Assembly: GCA_038249115.1 (NCBI GenBank)
Contig: JBBRWQ010000087.1
Location: forward strand, 1-13,419
DNA length: 13,419 nucleotides
From: UBA4719 sp038249115
GTDB taxonomy: Bacteria > Actinomycetota > Actinomycetes > Actinomycetales > Dermatophilaceae
Direction of reading: 5' to 3'
Shown: one piece after another, positions 7,648-13,419 of the stretch
Layout: each line of letters opens with the position of its first letter
Position numbering within the stretch: position 1 is the first letter of the stretch
Notes under the pieces: model-generated
Told to the model about the DNA's origin: nothing
Seen by the model: the letters and a program-made list of their open reading frames with translations, nothing else
Databases searched by the model: none
Position numbers and translations under genes: made by a program

Positions 7648-7732
7648 AAGCTCCCGCCGTCCCGACGGGCCATTCGGGTCAGACAGCACCACACGTAGAT
7701 CCCACGTTCCGCGACAACAAGGAGTTCACACC

Positions 7733-7981
7733 ATGGCCCTCACCGAGCAGACAATCCTCGAAGGTCTCGCCGAGATCGTCAACGAAGAGACCGGTCTCGA
7801 CACCGCCTCGGTCCAGTTCGACAAGTCCTTCACCGACGACCTCGACATCGACTCGCTGTCGATGATGACCATCGTCGTCAACGCCGAGGAGAAGTTCGGC
7901 GTCCGCATCCCCGACGACGAGGTCAAGAACCTCAAGACGGTCCGCGACGCGGTGGGCTTTATTGCCGGCGCGCAGGTCTGA
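7733..7981 (+). CDS. acpP: Acyl carrier protein
   Basis: This is an 82-residue acidic carrier that holds the growing acyl chain on a 4'-phosphopantetheine arm. The attachment site is Ser41 in DLDIDSLSMM, and the recognition helix continues IVVNAEEKFGVRIPDDEV. Length and motif are standard for a type II fatty-acid ACP. It has the best ribosome site of the cluster, AAGGAG (7719-7724), 8 bases before the ATG, consistent with the high ACP levels cells need. It lies 85 bases after fabH, and that gap may hold an extra promoter, although no convincing boxes were found. A strong stem-loop follows the gene at 7995-8036. Confidence 0.97.
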   Translation: MALTEQTILEGLAEIVNEETGLDTASVQFDKSFTDDLDIDSLSMMTIVVNAEEKFGVRIPDDEVKNLKTVRDAVGFIAGAQV

Positions 7982-7994
7982 CCTACGCTCGTCC

Positions 7995-8036
7995 GCTGTG
8001 GTGTGTTGTGGCCGGTCGGCTCCAACGCACCACAGC
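7995..8036 (+). terminator. Stem-loop after acpP (partial terminator, attenuator or stabiliser)
   Basis: The arms GCTGTGGTGTGTTG (7995-8008) and CAACGCACCACAGC (8023-8036) pair over 14 positions with one G·U pair. The 14-base loop itself contains GCCG-GT-CGGC, which could extend the pairing. It starts 13 bases after the acpP stop and ends 79 bases before fabF. No U-run follows; the sequence after it is ACAAAACACTT. Because fabF continues the operon, partial termination or protection of the acpP message is more likely than full termination. Confidence 0.6.
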
Positions 8037-8115
8037 ACAAAACACTTATGCCGTATGCCGTAACGCCGCACCGTTGTCCCGCCGGGACCCCTGAACACAA
8101 GGAGCAGAACCGCCA

Positions 8116-9366
8116 ATGACCTCGAACCACGAGCAGCGCATCGTCGTGACCGGTCTGGGCGCGACCAGCCCCGTCGGAGGCACCGTCACCGAGACCTGGG
8201 AAGCGATCCTGGACGGCACGTCCGGCGTGCGGACGATGCCGTTCGACTGGGTCGAGACCTACCAGCTCCCTGTGAAGTTCGCAGCCATGATCAAGCAGTC
8301 TCCGCTTGAGGTTCTGGGCAGGGTCGAGGCTCGCCGTCTGGACCCCGCAGGTCAGTACGGTCTGATCGCCGCACGCGAGGCCTGGGCCGACGCAGGCACT
8401 CCGGAGGTCGACCCCGATCGTCTTGGCGTCGTCATGGGCTCCGGAATCGGTGGGGTCAACACGCTTCTGGACCAGTGGGACACCCTGCGGGAGAAGGGCG
8501 TTCGTCGCGTCTTCCCGCTGGCCGTGCCCATGCTGATGCCCAACGGTCCGGCCGCCGCAGTCTCCCTTGAGCTAGGCGCCCGCGCCGGGACGCACACACC
8601 CGTCAGCGCCTGCGCCTCTGGAGCAGAGGCGATCGGCCTGGCCATGCAGATGATCCGCGGCGGCCGCGCCGATGTCGTGGTTGCAGGAGGGACCGAAGCC
8701 GCGATGCATCCGATGCCCATCGCCGGATTCGCAGCGATGCAGGCCCTGTCGACCCGCAATGACGATCCCGAAGGGGCCTCCCGTCCCTACGACACCGGCC
8801 GCGACGGCTTCGTCCTGGGCGAGGGCGCCGCTGTTGTGGTGCTGGAGACCGAGGCGCACGCGAAAGCCCGGGGTGCCAAGATCTACGCCGAGGTAGCCGG
8901 GATGGGCATGTCCTCGGACGCGTACCACATCGCGGCACCGGACCCCGTGGGCGCTGGCGCATCCCGTGCGATGCGCGAAGCCGTGACAAGCGCCGGGCTC
9001 TCACCCAAGGACGTCGTACACATCAATGCCCACGCCACGTCGACTCCCGTGGGTGACATCGCCGAGTCCAACGCCATCCGTCTGGCCTTCGGTGACGACG
9101 CTGACCACATGGCGGTGAGCGCGACCAAGTCGATGACCGGTCACCTGCTCGGCGCCGCCGGCGCGCTCGAGACCATTCTCACCATCTTTGCCGTCCACCA
9201 CCGCCTGGCGCCGGCGACGATCAACCTCGTGGACTTCGACCCGCAGATCTCGCTCGACGTCGTGCACGGCGAGCACCGCAAGCTGCCGGCCGGCGACATC
9301 GTGGCGCTGAACAACTCCTTCGGGTTCGGCGGGCACAACGTGGCGCTGACAGTTCGCAGCACCTGA
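8116..9366 (+). CDS. fabF: Beta-ketoacyl-ACP synthase II
   Basis: FabF elongates acyl-ACP by condensation with malonyl-ACP. The 416-residue protein has the KAS I/II triad Cys166 (PVSACASGAEAIG), His306 (INAHATSTPVGD) and His343 (KSMTGHLLGAAGA), plus the closing NNSFGFGGHN. Length is normal for the family. AAGGAG (8099-8104) lies 11 bases before the ATG, a slightly long spacing. It overlaps the next gene by one base (TGATG at 9364-9368), indicating translational coupling with accD. It corresponds to kasA in mycobacteria; no second KAS (kasB) follows here. Nothing is missing from the catalytic set. Confidence 0.96.
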   Translation: MTSNHEQRIVVTGLGATSPVGGTVTETWEAILDGTSGVRTMPFDWVETYQLPVKFAAMIKQSPLEVLGRVEARRLDPAGQYGLIAAREAWADAGTPEVDPDRLGVVMGSGIGGVNTLLDQWDTLREKGVRRVFPLAVPMLMPNGPAAAVSLELGARAGTHTPVSACASGAEAIGLAMQMIRGGRADVVVAGGTEAAMHPMPIAGFAAMQALSTRNDDPEGASRPYDTGRDGFVLGEGAAVVVLETEAHAKARGAKIYAEVAGMGMSSDAYHIAAPDPVGAGASRAMREAVTSAGLSPKDVVHINAHATSTPVGDIAESNAIRLAFGDDADHMAVSATKSMTGHLLGAAGALETILTIFAVHHRLAPATINLVDFDPQISLDVVHGEHRKLPAGDIVALNNSFGFGGHNVALTVRST

Positions 9367-10814
9367 TGACCCGGATGCCGAGCCCGGCAGCCGAGCAGGC
9401 AGTAGCAGCAACCAAGCCCAAGATCGACAGGGAGAGCGACCCTCGCAACCCGCGCAAGCGTCTCGAGGCGTTCTTCGACGACGGCGTGCTCGAGCTGATC
9501 ACGGCTGAGGACACCAGCGGCATCCTCTGCGCGGTGGGCCCGGTGCGCGGCATCCCCGTCGTCGTCTTCTGCTCGGACGCCACGATCCAGGGTGGCGCGA
9601 TGGGCTACGCGGGCTGCAAGGCGATCCTCGTGGCCTACGAGCGCGCCTTGGCCGACAACGTGCCGATCGTGGGGATCTGGCACTCCGGTGGCGCCCGGCT
9701 GGCCGAAGGCGTCGTCTCGCTTCACGCGGTCGGTGAGGTGTTCGCGATCATGACCCGGGCGTCCGGCAAGATCCCGCAGATCTCCATCGTGATCGGCGCG
9801 GCAGCCGGCGGCGCCGCGTACGGTCCGGCGTTGACCGACATCGTGATCCTCGGCCCCGACGGGCGCATCTTCGTGACCGGCCCGGACGTCGTGCGTTCAG
9901 TCACCGGCGAGAACGTCGACGCGCTGCGGCTCGGCGGTCCCGAGCCGCACGGCCGTCGCTCGGGTGTCGTCCACATCGTCACCGAGACGACCGAGGCGGC
10001 ATACGAGCGCGGTCAGCAGCTGTGTTCCCTGCTGGCCGACCAGGGCAAGCTAGACGTGGACTCGGTGTCCGATCGCGATCTGGCAGAGACCTTTCCGGAG
10101 TCTGCTCGCCGGGCCTACGACGTGCATCCGTTGGTCGCCAACGTGCTTGACGACCCCGAGGACAATATCGAGCTGCACCCCAAGTGGGCTCCGAACATCA
10201 CGACCACCCTGGGCCGTTTCGGTGGCCGGACGGTCGGCGTCGTGGCCAACAACCCGATGCGCCTCGGCGGCTGTCTCGACTCGTCCTCGGCCGAAAAGGC
10301 CGCACGCTTCGTGCGCATGTGCGACGCCTTCGGTATCCCCCTCATCGTGCTGGTGGACGTGCCCGGTTATCTGCCCGGAGTCGGCCAGGAGTGGGACGGC
10401 GTGGTTCGACGTGGCGCCAAGCTGCTGCACGCTTTCGCCGAAGCCACCGTTCCCCGCGTCACGCTCGTGACCCGCAAGTCGTATGGCGGTGCCTACATCG
10501 CTATGAACGCCCGATCCCTAGGTGCGACAAGGGTGTTCGCCTGGCCGACGGCTACTGTGGCCGTCATGGGTGCGGTCGCGGCCGTTCGCATCCTGCACCG
10601 TCGACGCCTCGCTGAGGTACCAGATGACGACCTCACGCAGGTCGAGGGCGAGCTGGCCGCCGAGCACGAGATGCTTTCTGGAGGCCTTCCGCGCGCGGTC
10701 GAGATCGGCGTGGTCGACGAGATCATCCAGCCAACTGTGACGCGCAACGCCCTGGCCGTGGCGATCGCCGAAGCGCCTCAGCGCCGCGGCAACCACAGCA
10801 ACATCCCCCTGTAG
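9366..10814 (+). CDS. accD: Acyl-CoA carboxylase carboxyltransferase (beta) subunit, AccD6-like
   Basis: This subunit moves the carboxyl group from carboxybiotin to acetyl-CoA (and perhaps other acyl-CoAs), giving malonyl-CoA for FabD. The 482 residues contain both crotonase-like halves: GGARLAEG (108-115) and GAAAGGAAYGPALTD in the first, DVPGYLPGVGQEW and KSYGGAYIAMNA in the second, ending RRGNHSNIPL. At the position known to steer substrate choice in Streptomyces carboxylases (Asp422 in PccB, Ile in AccB), this protein has Ile378, which argues against a strictly propionyl-CoA enzyme. It starts inside the fabF stop, so the two are coupled. The biotin-bearing alpha subunit must be encoded elsewhere. 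Its place after the KAS gene matches M. tuberculosis accD6. Confidence 0.93.
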   Translation: MTRMPSPAAEQAVAATKPKIDRESDPRNPRKRLEAFFDDGVLELITAEDTSGILCAVGPVRGIPVVVFCSDATIQGGAMGYAGCKAILVAYERALADNVPIVGIWHSGGARLAEGVVSLHAVGEVFAIMTRASGKIPQISIVIGAAAGGAAYGPALTDIVILGPDGRIFVTGPDVVRSVTGENVDALRLGGPEPHGRRSGVVHIVTETTEAAYERGQQLCSLLADQGKLDVDSVSDRDLAETFPESARRAYDVHPLVANVLDDPEDNIELHPKWAPNITTTLGRFGGRTVGVVANNPMRLGGCLDSSSAEKAARFVRMCDAFGIPLIVLVDVPGYLPGVGQEWDGVVRRGAKLLHAFAEATVPRVTLVTRKSYGGAYIAMNARSLGATRVFAWPTATVAVMGAVAAVRILHRRRLAEVPDDDLTQVEGELAAEHEMLSGGLPRAVEIGVVDEIIQPTVTRNALAVAIAEAPQRRGNHSNIPL

Positions 10815-10837
10815 CCCGGAGAGCCTGAAGCACGAAT

Positions 10838-10872
10838 ATCGGGGCGGGTCCCGACAGGGCACCCGCTCCGAT
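10838..10872. terminator. Hairpin terminator between convergent accD and DUF3145
   Basis: The arms ATCGGGGCGGGT (10838-10849) and ACCCGCTCCGAT (10861-10872) pair over 12 positions with one G·U pair and an 11-base loop. It lies 23 bases after the accD stop and 14 bases beyond the DUF3145 stop on the other strand, so it can serve both. No long T-run follows on either side, as is common in high-GC actinomycetes. Confidence 0.75.
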
Positions 10873-10886
10873 TGCGATCGAGTTCC

Positions 10887-11399
10887 TCAGCCGACGTGCA
10901 GCCAGCGCACGGTGGCTGCGTCCCCGGCATACCGGAATGGCTCGAGCTCGTTGTCCCAGGCCCGACCCAGCAGCAGGTCGAGCTCCTGGCTCAGGACGGT
11001 GGGGTCGCCCTTGCTGACCGAGATGGCGGCCCGCAGCCGATCCTCGTTGACCACGGAGTCGCCACTGGCCGAGGTCCAGGTGTGGTGGATACCCAGGCTC
11101 GGAGTGTGCGACCAGCGCGAGCCGTCGTTGCCCAGGCTCGGATCCTCGGTGACCTCGTAGCGAAGGTTTTCCCACCCCCGCAGCGTGCTGGCGACCCTGC
11201 CACCGGTGCCAGCCTCGCCGGCCCAGGACAGCTCGCTGCGCACCAAGGTCGGGCCCAGTGGCTGGTCGATCCACTCGAGGGCGACCCGGTGACCGAGCAC
11301 CGACTCAAGCGCCCAGGTGATGTGGGGGCACAACGCAGCCGGGGTGGAGTGAATGAACACCACCCCGCGTGTCATGACGCGCGGCATTGAGACAGCCAT
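10887..11399 (-). CDS. DUF3145 family protein
   Basis: This 170-residue protein matches the actinobacterial DUF3145 family of unknown function. Typical stretches are TRGVVFIHSTPAALCPHITW near the N terminus, LSWAGEAGTGG, ALRGW-like TLRGWENLRYEVTEDPS, SLGNDGSRWSHTPSLGIHH, DRLRAA and the C-terminal LLLGRAWDNELEPFRYAGD followed by VRWLHVG. I chose the ATG at 11399 because AGGAGG (11405-11410 on the complement) lies 5 bases before it; an ATG at 11462 would add 21 residues with no family counterpart. No signal peptide or membrane helix is seen. It converges on accD across a shared terminator. Its repeated location beside fatty-acid genes in actinomycetes hints at a linked role, but none is established. 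Confidence 0.9.
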   Translation of the reverse strand: MAVSMPRVMTRGVVFIHSTPAALCPHITWALESVLGHRVALEWIDQPLGPTLVRSELSWAGEAGTGGRVASTLRGWENLRYEVTEDPSLGNDGSRWSHTPSLGIHHTWTSASGDSVVNEDRLRAAISVSKGDPTVLSQELDLLLGRAWDNELEPFRYAGDAATVRWLHVG

Positions 11400-11835
11400 C
11401 CGGGCCTCCTGTGTGCGAGGGACGTCTTCCCCAACGACCTCGACACGAACCGGCTCTGTCATGCAGCGACTGCCGAGACAATCGGCAGGTGCGTCAATTG
11501 TGCCCCATTCGTCACAGGAGCACCAGTAGTAGTGGCCATGCGTACGTTATGGCTTGCCGGAAGCCTGTACGACAGCCAACAGAACGATCTTCCTGTGGCC
11601 CAACGACCGCCGCTTCGCCTCCCTCACCGAGGCAATGCGGCCCGATTCCGCAACCCGGATCTGGCCGCGGCATGGTTCGCGGCGCCACCAAAACCCTCCA
11701 CCATCGGACGGTGGCCCGGCGAGTCGGCCAGGGCTAAAGTTGGTGTCGAGATCGGCTGCGGCTGATTTGGTCGATGGCATGGACTCTCCAAGACCGGCCA
11801 ACTTCGGGCGCTCAGAGTCCCTGAGGAGGGGCGCG
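11400..11835. other. Gene-free interval between DUF3145 and the PRC operon
   Basis: These 436 bases separate divergent genes. Several short frames cross it, but none has family-like sequence plus a good ribosome site. Structures seen are a perfect hairpin at 11470-11488, and nested inverted arms CGTAC/GTACG (11541-11545, 11567-11571) around GGCTT/AAGCC (11551-11555, 11561-11565). TAAAGT (11735-11740) could be a -10 box for the downstream operon, without a clear -35. The operon's ribosome site AGGAGG (11824-11829) closes the interval. No tRNA-like cloverleaf was recognised. Confidence 0.5.
11470..11488. promoter_or_regulatory. Perfect 7-bp inverted repeat upstream of DUF3145
   Basis: CTGCCGA and TCGGCAG are exact inverted copies around GACAA. 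The site lies 71 bases before the DUF3145 start, where an operator or a leader-RNA hairpin would sit. TTGACG on the minus strand just upstream (about 11502-11507) could be a -35 box, but the matching -10 is poor. Confidence 0.35.
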
Positions 11836-11988
11836 ATGAGCTGGTGGGTGTGGTTGATCGTGATGGTCGTGGTGGCCACGGTTGTGGTCGTCGGGGTACT
11901 GGCGGTGCAGATGCGCCGCCGCGCGGGCGGGGCGATCGTCAACCCGGCCCAGTCGCCCCGCAACGGCAAACGTGGGACTCCGCGATGA
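11836..11988 (+). CDS. 50-residue single-pass membrane peptide
   Basis: This small protein starts at an ATG preceded by AGGAGG (11824-11829) with 6-base spacing. Residues 2-23 form one hydrophobic helix (WWVWLIVMVVVATVVVVGVL), followed by MRRRAGG and a short basic, flexible tail. By the positive-inside rule the tail should face the cytoplasm. It has no recognisable family. Its stop overlaps the next start (ATGA at 11985-11988), so it is translated together with a PRC-barrel gene. I infer that it may anchor or partner those soluble proteins; no direct motif shows this. The good ribosome site and tight coupling make it a credible gene despite its size. Confidence 0.75.
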   Translation: MSWWVWLIVMVVVATVVVVGVLAVQMRRRAGGAIVNPAQSPRNGKRGTPR

Positions 11989-12575
11989 GCCGGCTGATGC
12001 GTACCTCGGAGATCACGCGTCGTCCGGTGGTCACGCTCGGCGGGGAGGACGTCGCCCAGATCAAGGACGTCGTGTATTCCGCTGGTGGTGGCGCGGTCGA
12101 CGGGTTCACCCTGGCCGGGCGGGGACTGTTTTCTGGTCCGTTGAAGCGGGCGTTGCCCTGGGCGTCGGTGATGGCGTTAGGGCCGGATGCGGTGATGATC
12201 CGTAATGAGGACGTGTTGGAGCCCACCGCGACGGTGCTGGATCAGTCCGCCTCCTCCGGCGGGTCCGGCGGCGATGTGCAGGGTTCGCAGGTGCTGACCG
12301 ACAGCGGGACCGAGCTGGGGACGGTCGTGGACCTCATCCTCGAGATCTCCGATGCTGGCGGCGGGCAGTGCGACGTGGTCGGCTACGAGGTGAAGGCTTC
12401 GGCGGCGCTGGGCACGAAGGGCACCAAGGTGTTCATCCCGCTTCCGGACACTCTCGCCGCCTCCCGGGATCATCTGATCGTGCCGGGGAGTGCGACCGAA
12501 TTCGTCGCGCACGACCTCGCCGGGTTCGGCGCTGCGGTGCAGGCCTTCCGCCAGCAGCTGGAAGGACCACGCTGA
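11985..12575 (+). CDS. Double PRC-barrel domain protein, first of pair
   Basis: This 196-residue soluble protein appears to hold two PRC-barrel-like units, roughly residues 3-85 and 97-165. The first begins LMRTSEITRRPVVTLGGEDV and IKDVVYSAGGGAVDGFTLAG, the second SQVLTDSGTELGTVVDLILE; both follow the PRC pattern of a short name-site, a 'G-x-V-x-D' turn and beta strands. A Ser/Gly-rich linker lies near 87-96. PRC barrels are small beta folds found in ribosome maturation, photosynthetic and cell-division proteins and often mediate protein contacts. No catalytic residues are evident. It starts in ATGA overlap with the membrane peptide and ends in TGATG overlap with the next PRC gene. The upstream ribosome site is weak, so coupling probably drives translation. 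Domain call good; function unknown. Confidence 0.8.
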   Translation: MSRLMRTSEITRRPVVTLGGEDVAQIKDVVYSAGGGAVDGFTLAGRGLFSGPLKRALPWASVMALGPDAVMIRNEDVLEPTATVLDQSASSGGSGGDVQGSQVLTDSGTELGTVVDLILEISDAGGGQCDVVGYEVKASAALGTKGTKVFIPLPDTLAASRDHLIVPGSATEFVAHDLAGFGAAVQAFRQQLEGPR

Positions 12576-13009
12576 TGCTGTTTTCCGAGGCTTCTGGCCG
12601 CAAGGTCGTGAGCACCAGCACCGCCGAGACGGTCGGGCAGATCGCCGACTTCGTGATCGACCCGCAGACGCACAGCCTGGTGGCGCTCACGGTGAAGAAA
12701 ACCGATCAGGGCGACACGCTGCTGTGGACGAGCATCACGGCCTTTGGTGCCGACGCGGTCACCGTCCCTGCCGCGGAGGCGATCATCAACGCCAATGATG
12801 CCATCGACGCGCTGTCCGGCAAGGATCATCACCTGATCGGCAAACGAGTCCTGACCACGGCCGGTGAGGACCTCGGACCGGTGGCCGACGTCGACTTCGA
12901 CCCGGAGAATGGCCGGCTCATCACGCTGACCCTGGCCACCGGCGGCATCGCCGGTGAGCGCTTGATCGCGATAGGCTCCTACGCCGCTGTCGTTCATCCC
13001 GACTCCTAG
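12575..13009 (+). CDS. Double PRC-barrel domain protein, second of pair
   Basis: This is a 144-residue protein with two PRC-barrel-like halves, about 1-70 and 84-142. The halves echo each other: ASGRKVVSTSTAETVGQIAD with DFVIDPQTHSLVALTV, and IGKRVLTTAGEDLGPVADVD with FDPENGRLITLTLATG. The pattern of a 'DP' turn followed by alternating hydrophobic strands is typical. No signal peptide or membrane segment is present. GAAGGA (12561-12566) lies 8 bases before the ATG, which overlaps the previous stop by one base (TGATG). It closes the three-gene operon. Two adjacent PRC genes translated together suggest a hetero-complex, an inference only. A longer in-frame start further upstream would lie inside the previous gene and is not needed. 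Confidence 0.82.
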   Translation: MLFSEASGRKVVSTSTAETVGQIADFVIDPQTHSLVALTVKKTDQGDTLLWTSITAFGADAVTVPAAEAIINANDAIDALSGKDHHLIGKRVLTTAGEDLGPVADVDFDPENGRLITLTLATGGIAGERLIAIGSYAAVVHPDS

Positions 13010-13015
13010 CCCGCG

Positions 13016-13028
13016 GCCACCGGGTGGC
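13016..13028. terminator. Weak hairpin between convergent PRC operon and membrane gene
   Basis: GCCAC-CGG-GTGGC forms a 5-bp stem 6 bases after the PRC stop. Outer arms CTAGCCCG (13006-13013) and CGGGTCTAG (13047-13055) could add a second stem with one bulged base, spanning both convergent stop codons. The inner stem is short and no T-run follows, so this is only a candidate. Confidence 0.35.
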
Positions 13029-13051
13029 ATCCGCTCGTCGTACGCCCGGGT

Positions 13052-13419
13052 CTAGCGATCGGTTCGCTCGAGCACCAGCAGCTCGCCCATCAGCACGGTG
13101 GCCGCCGCCGCGATGACCAGAAAGCCGCCGGCGACGAAAGCCGTTACCGCGCCAACCGTGCTGGTCCGCAATGGAGAGATGAGCACCAACCCGCAGGCGA
13201 GGCAGAGTCCTACCCGGCGGATCCCAGCGTCATGGCGATCAGCCACCGGCGCCACGATCGGTCGCCGACGGGGGGCGCGGGTACTCGTGCCCGGGCCGTG
13301 TCGGCGGCAAGCACAGTCACGATGCCCGCGATGCCCGCCCGCGCCCCAACCACAAGAAACGCCGCGATCGAGTCGCCGGCCCGATGCCAACGGCCGACAT
13401 CGTGGCCAGCGACACCACC
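13052..13419 (-). pseudogene. 3' part of a membrane-protein gene, apparently frameshifted
   Basis: The minus strand is open from the right edge in one frame to a TAG at 13210-13212, giving a hydrophobic segment (SIAAFLVVGARAGIAGIVTV). A second frame gives two more membrane segments (VGLCLACGLVLIS and AVTAFVAGGFLVIAAAATVL) and ends LLVLERTDR with a TAG at 13052. The upstream part of the second frame is Cys/Arg/His-rich and unlike protein. The two good parts join exactly if one base is added at a run of six C on this strand (plus 13270-13275). The joined product would be a multi-pass membrane protein, still missing its N terminus beyond the window. It could be a true pseudogene, a sequencing error or a slippage-prone gene. 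The family was not recognised. Confidence 0.55.

Noticed and set aside
7657..7668. Small CCGT-CCCG-ACGG hairpin between fabH and acpP
   Set aside because: A 4-bp stem in GC-rich DNA is expected by chance; not enough for a terminator or attenuator call.
9141..9725. 194-residue minus-strand frame across the fabF/accD junction
   Set aside because: It is antisense to two well-supported coupled genes.
11400..11462. N-terminal extension of DUF3145
   Set aside because: AGGAGG at 11405-11410 lies inside this stretch and points to the ATG at 11399; the extension has no family match.
11532..11765. 77-residue plus-strand frame in the DUF3145–PRC gap
   Set aside because: No ribosome site close to its start, no recognisable domain, and it overlaps equally long frames on both strands.
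11554..11835. 94-residue extension of the small membrane peptide
   Set aside because: AGGAGG at 11824-11829 marks the ATG at 11836, and the hydrophobic N-terminal helix fits a start there.
1..13419. Mobile elements, CRISPR arrays, rRNA or tRNA genes
   Set aside because: No transposase or integrase, no spaced repeat series and no cloverleaf or rRNA-like sequence was recognised by reading both strands.

Overview
The window is high-GC DNA with compact operons, GTG/ATG starts and AGGAGG-type ribosome sites. Its gene content and order point to an actinomycete (Actinomycetota). The order peroxiredoxin – DUF3052 – (divergent) aceE – PucR-type regulator – fabD – ACP – KAS – carboxyltransferase matches the Mycobacterium tuberculosis ahpE/Rv2239c/aceE/Rv2242/fabD/acpM/kasA/accD6 neighbourhood. 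Here, as in the Streptomyces fabD-fabH-acpP-fabF cluster, a fabH lies between fabD and acpP, and there is only one KAS gene. A non-mycolate actinomycete, perhaps one of the Micrococcales, fits best, but the genus cannot be read from this sequence.

Layout. Positions 1-958 (minus strand) hold DUF3052 followed by an AhpE-type peroxiredoxin that runs off the left edge. A divergent regulatory region (959-1245) precedes aceE (pyruvate dehydrogenase E1). A fatty-acid synthesis block follows: a FasR-like regulator, fabD, fabH, acpP, fabF and accD (to 10814), closed by a hairpin terminator. A DUF3145 gene faces it on the minus strand. After about 430 bases without a supported gene comes a tightly coupled three-gene operon (11836-13009): a 50-residue single-pass membrane peptide and two double PRC-barrel proteins. 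The right edge holds the 3' part of a minus-strand membrane-protein gene that seems frameshifted at a run of six C.

How the genes work together. AceE makes acetyl-CoA as part of the pyruvate dehydrogenase complex. AccD is the carboxyltransferase that helps turn acetyl-CoA into malonyl-CoA. FabD loads malonyl onto AcpP, FabH starts chains and FabF elongates them. The regulator between aceE and fabD is placed to coordinate these steps.

The most unusual items are: a C-terminal biotinyl/lipoyl-like domain on FabD with Arg where the modified Lys would be; the membrane-peptide plus PRC-barrel operon; a 14-bp stem-loop just after acpP; a short leader ORF that holds the only strong ribosome site before the regulator; and palindromes before aceE and fabD that share the word GTCACGA.
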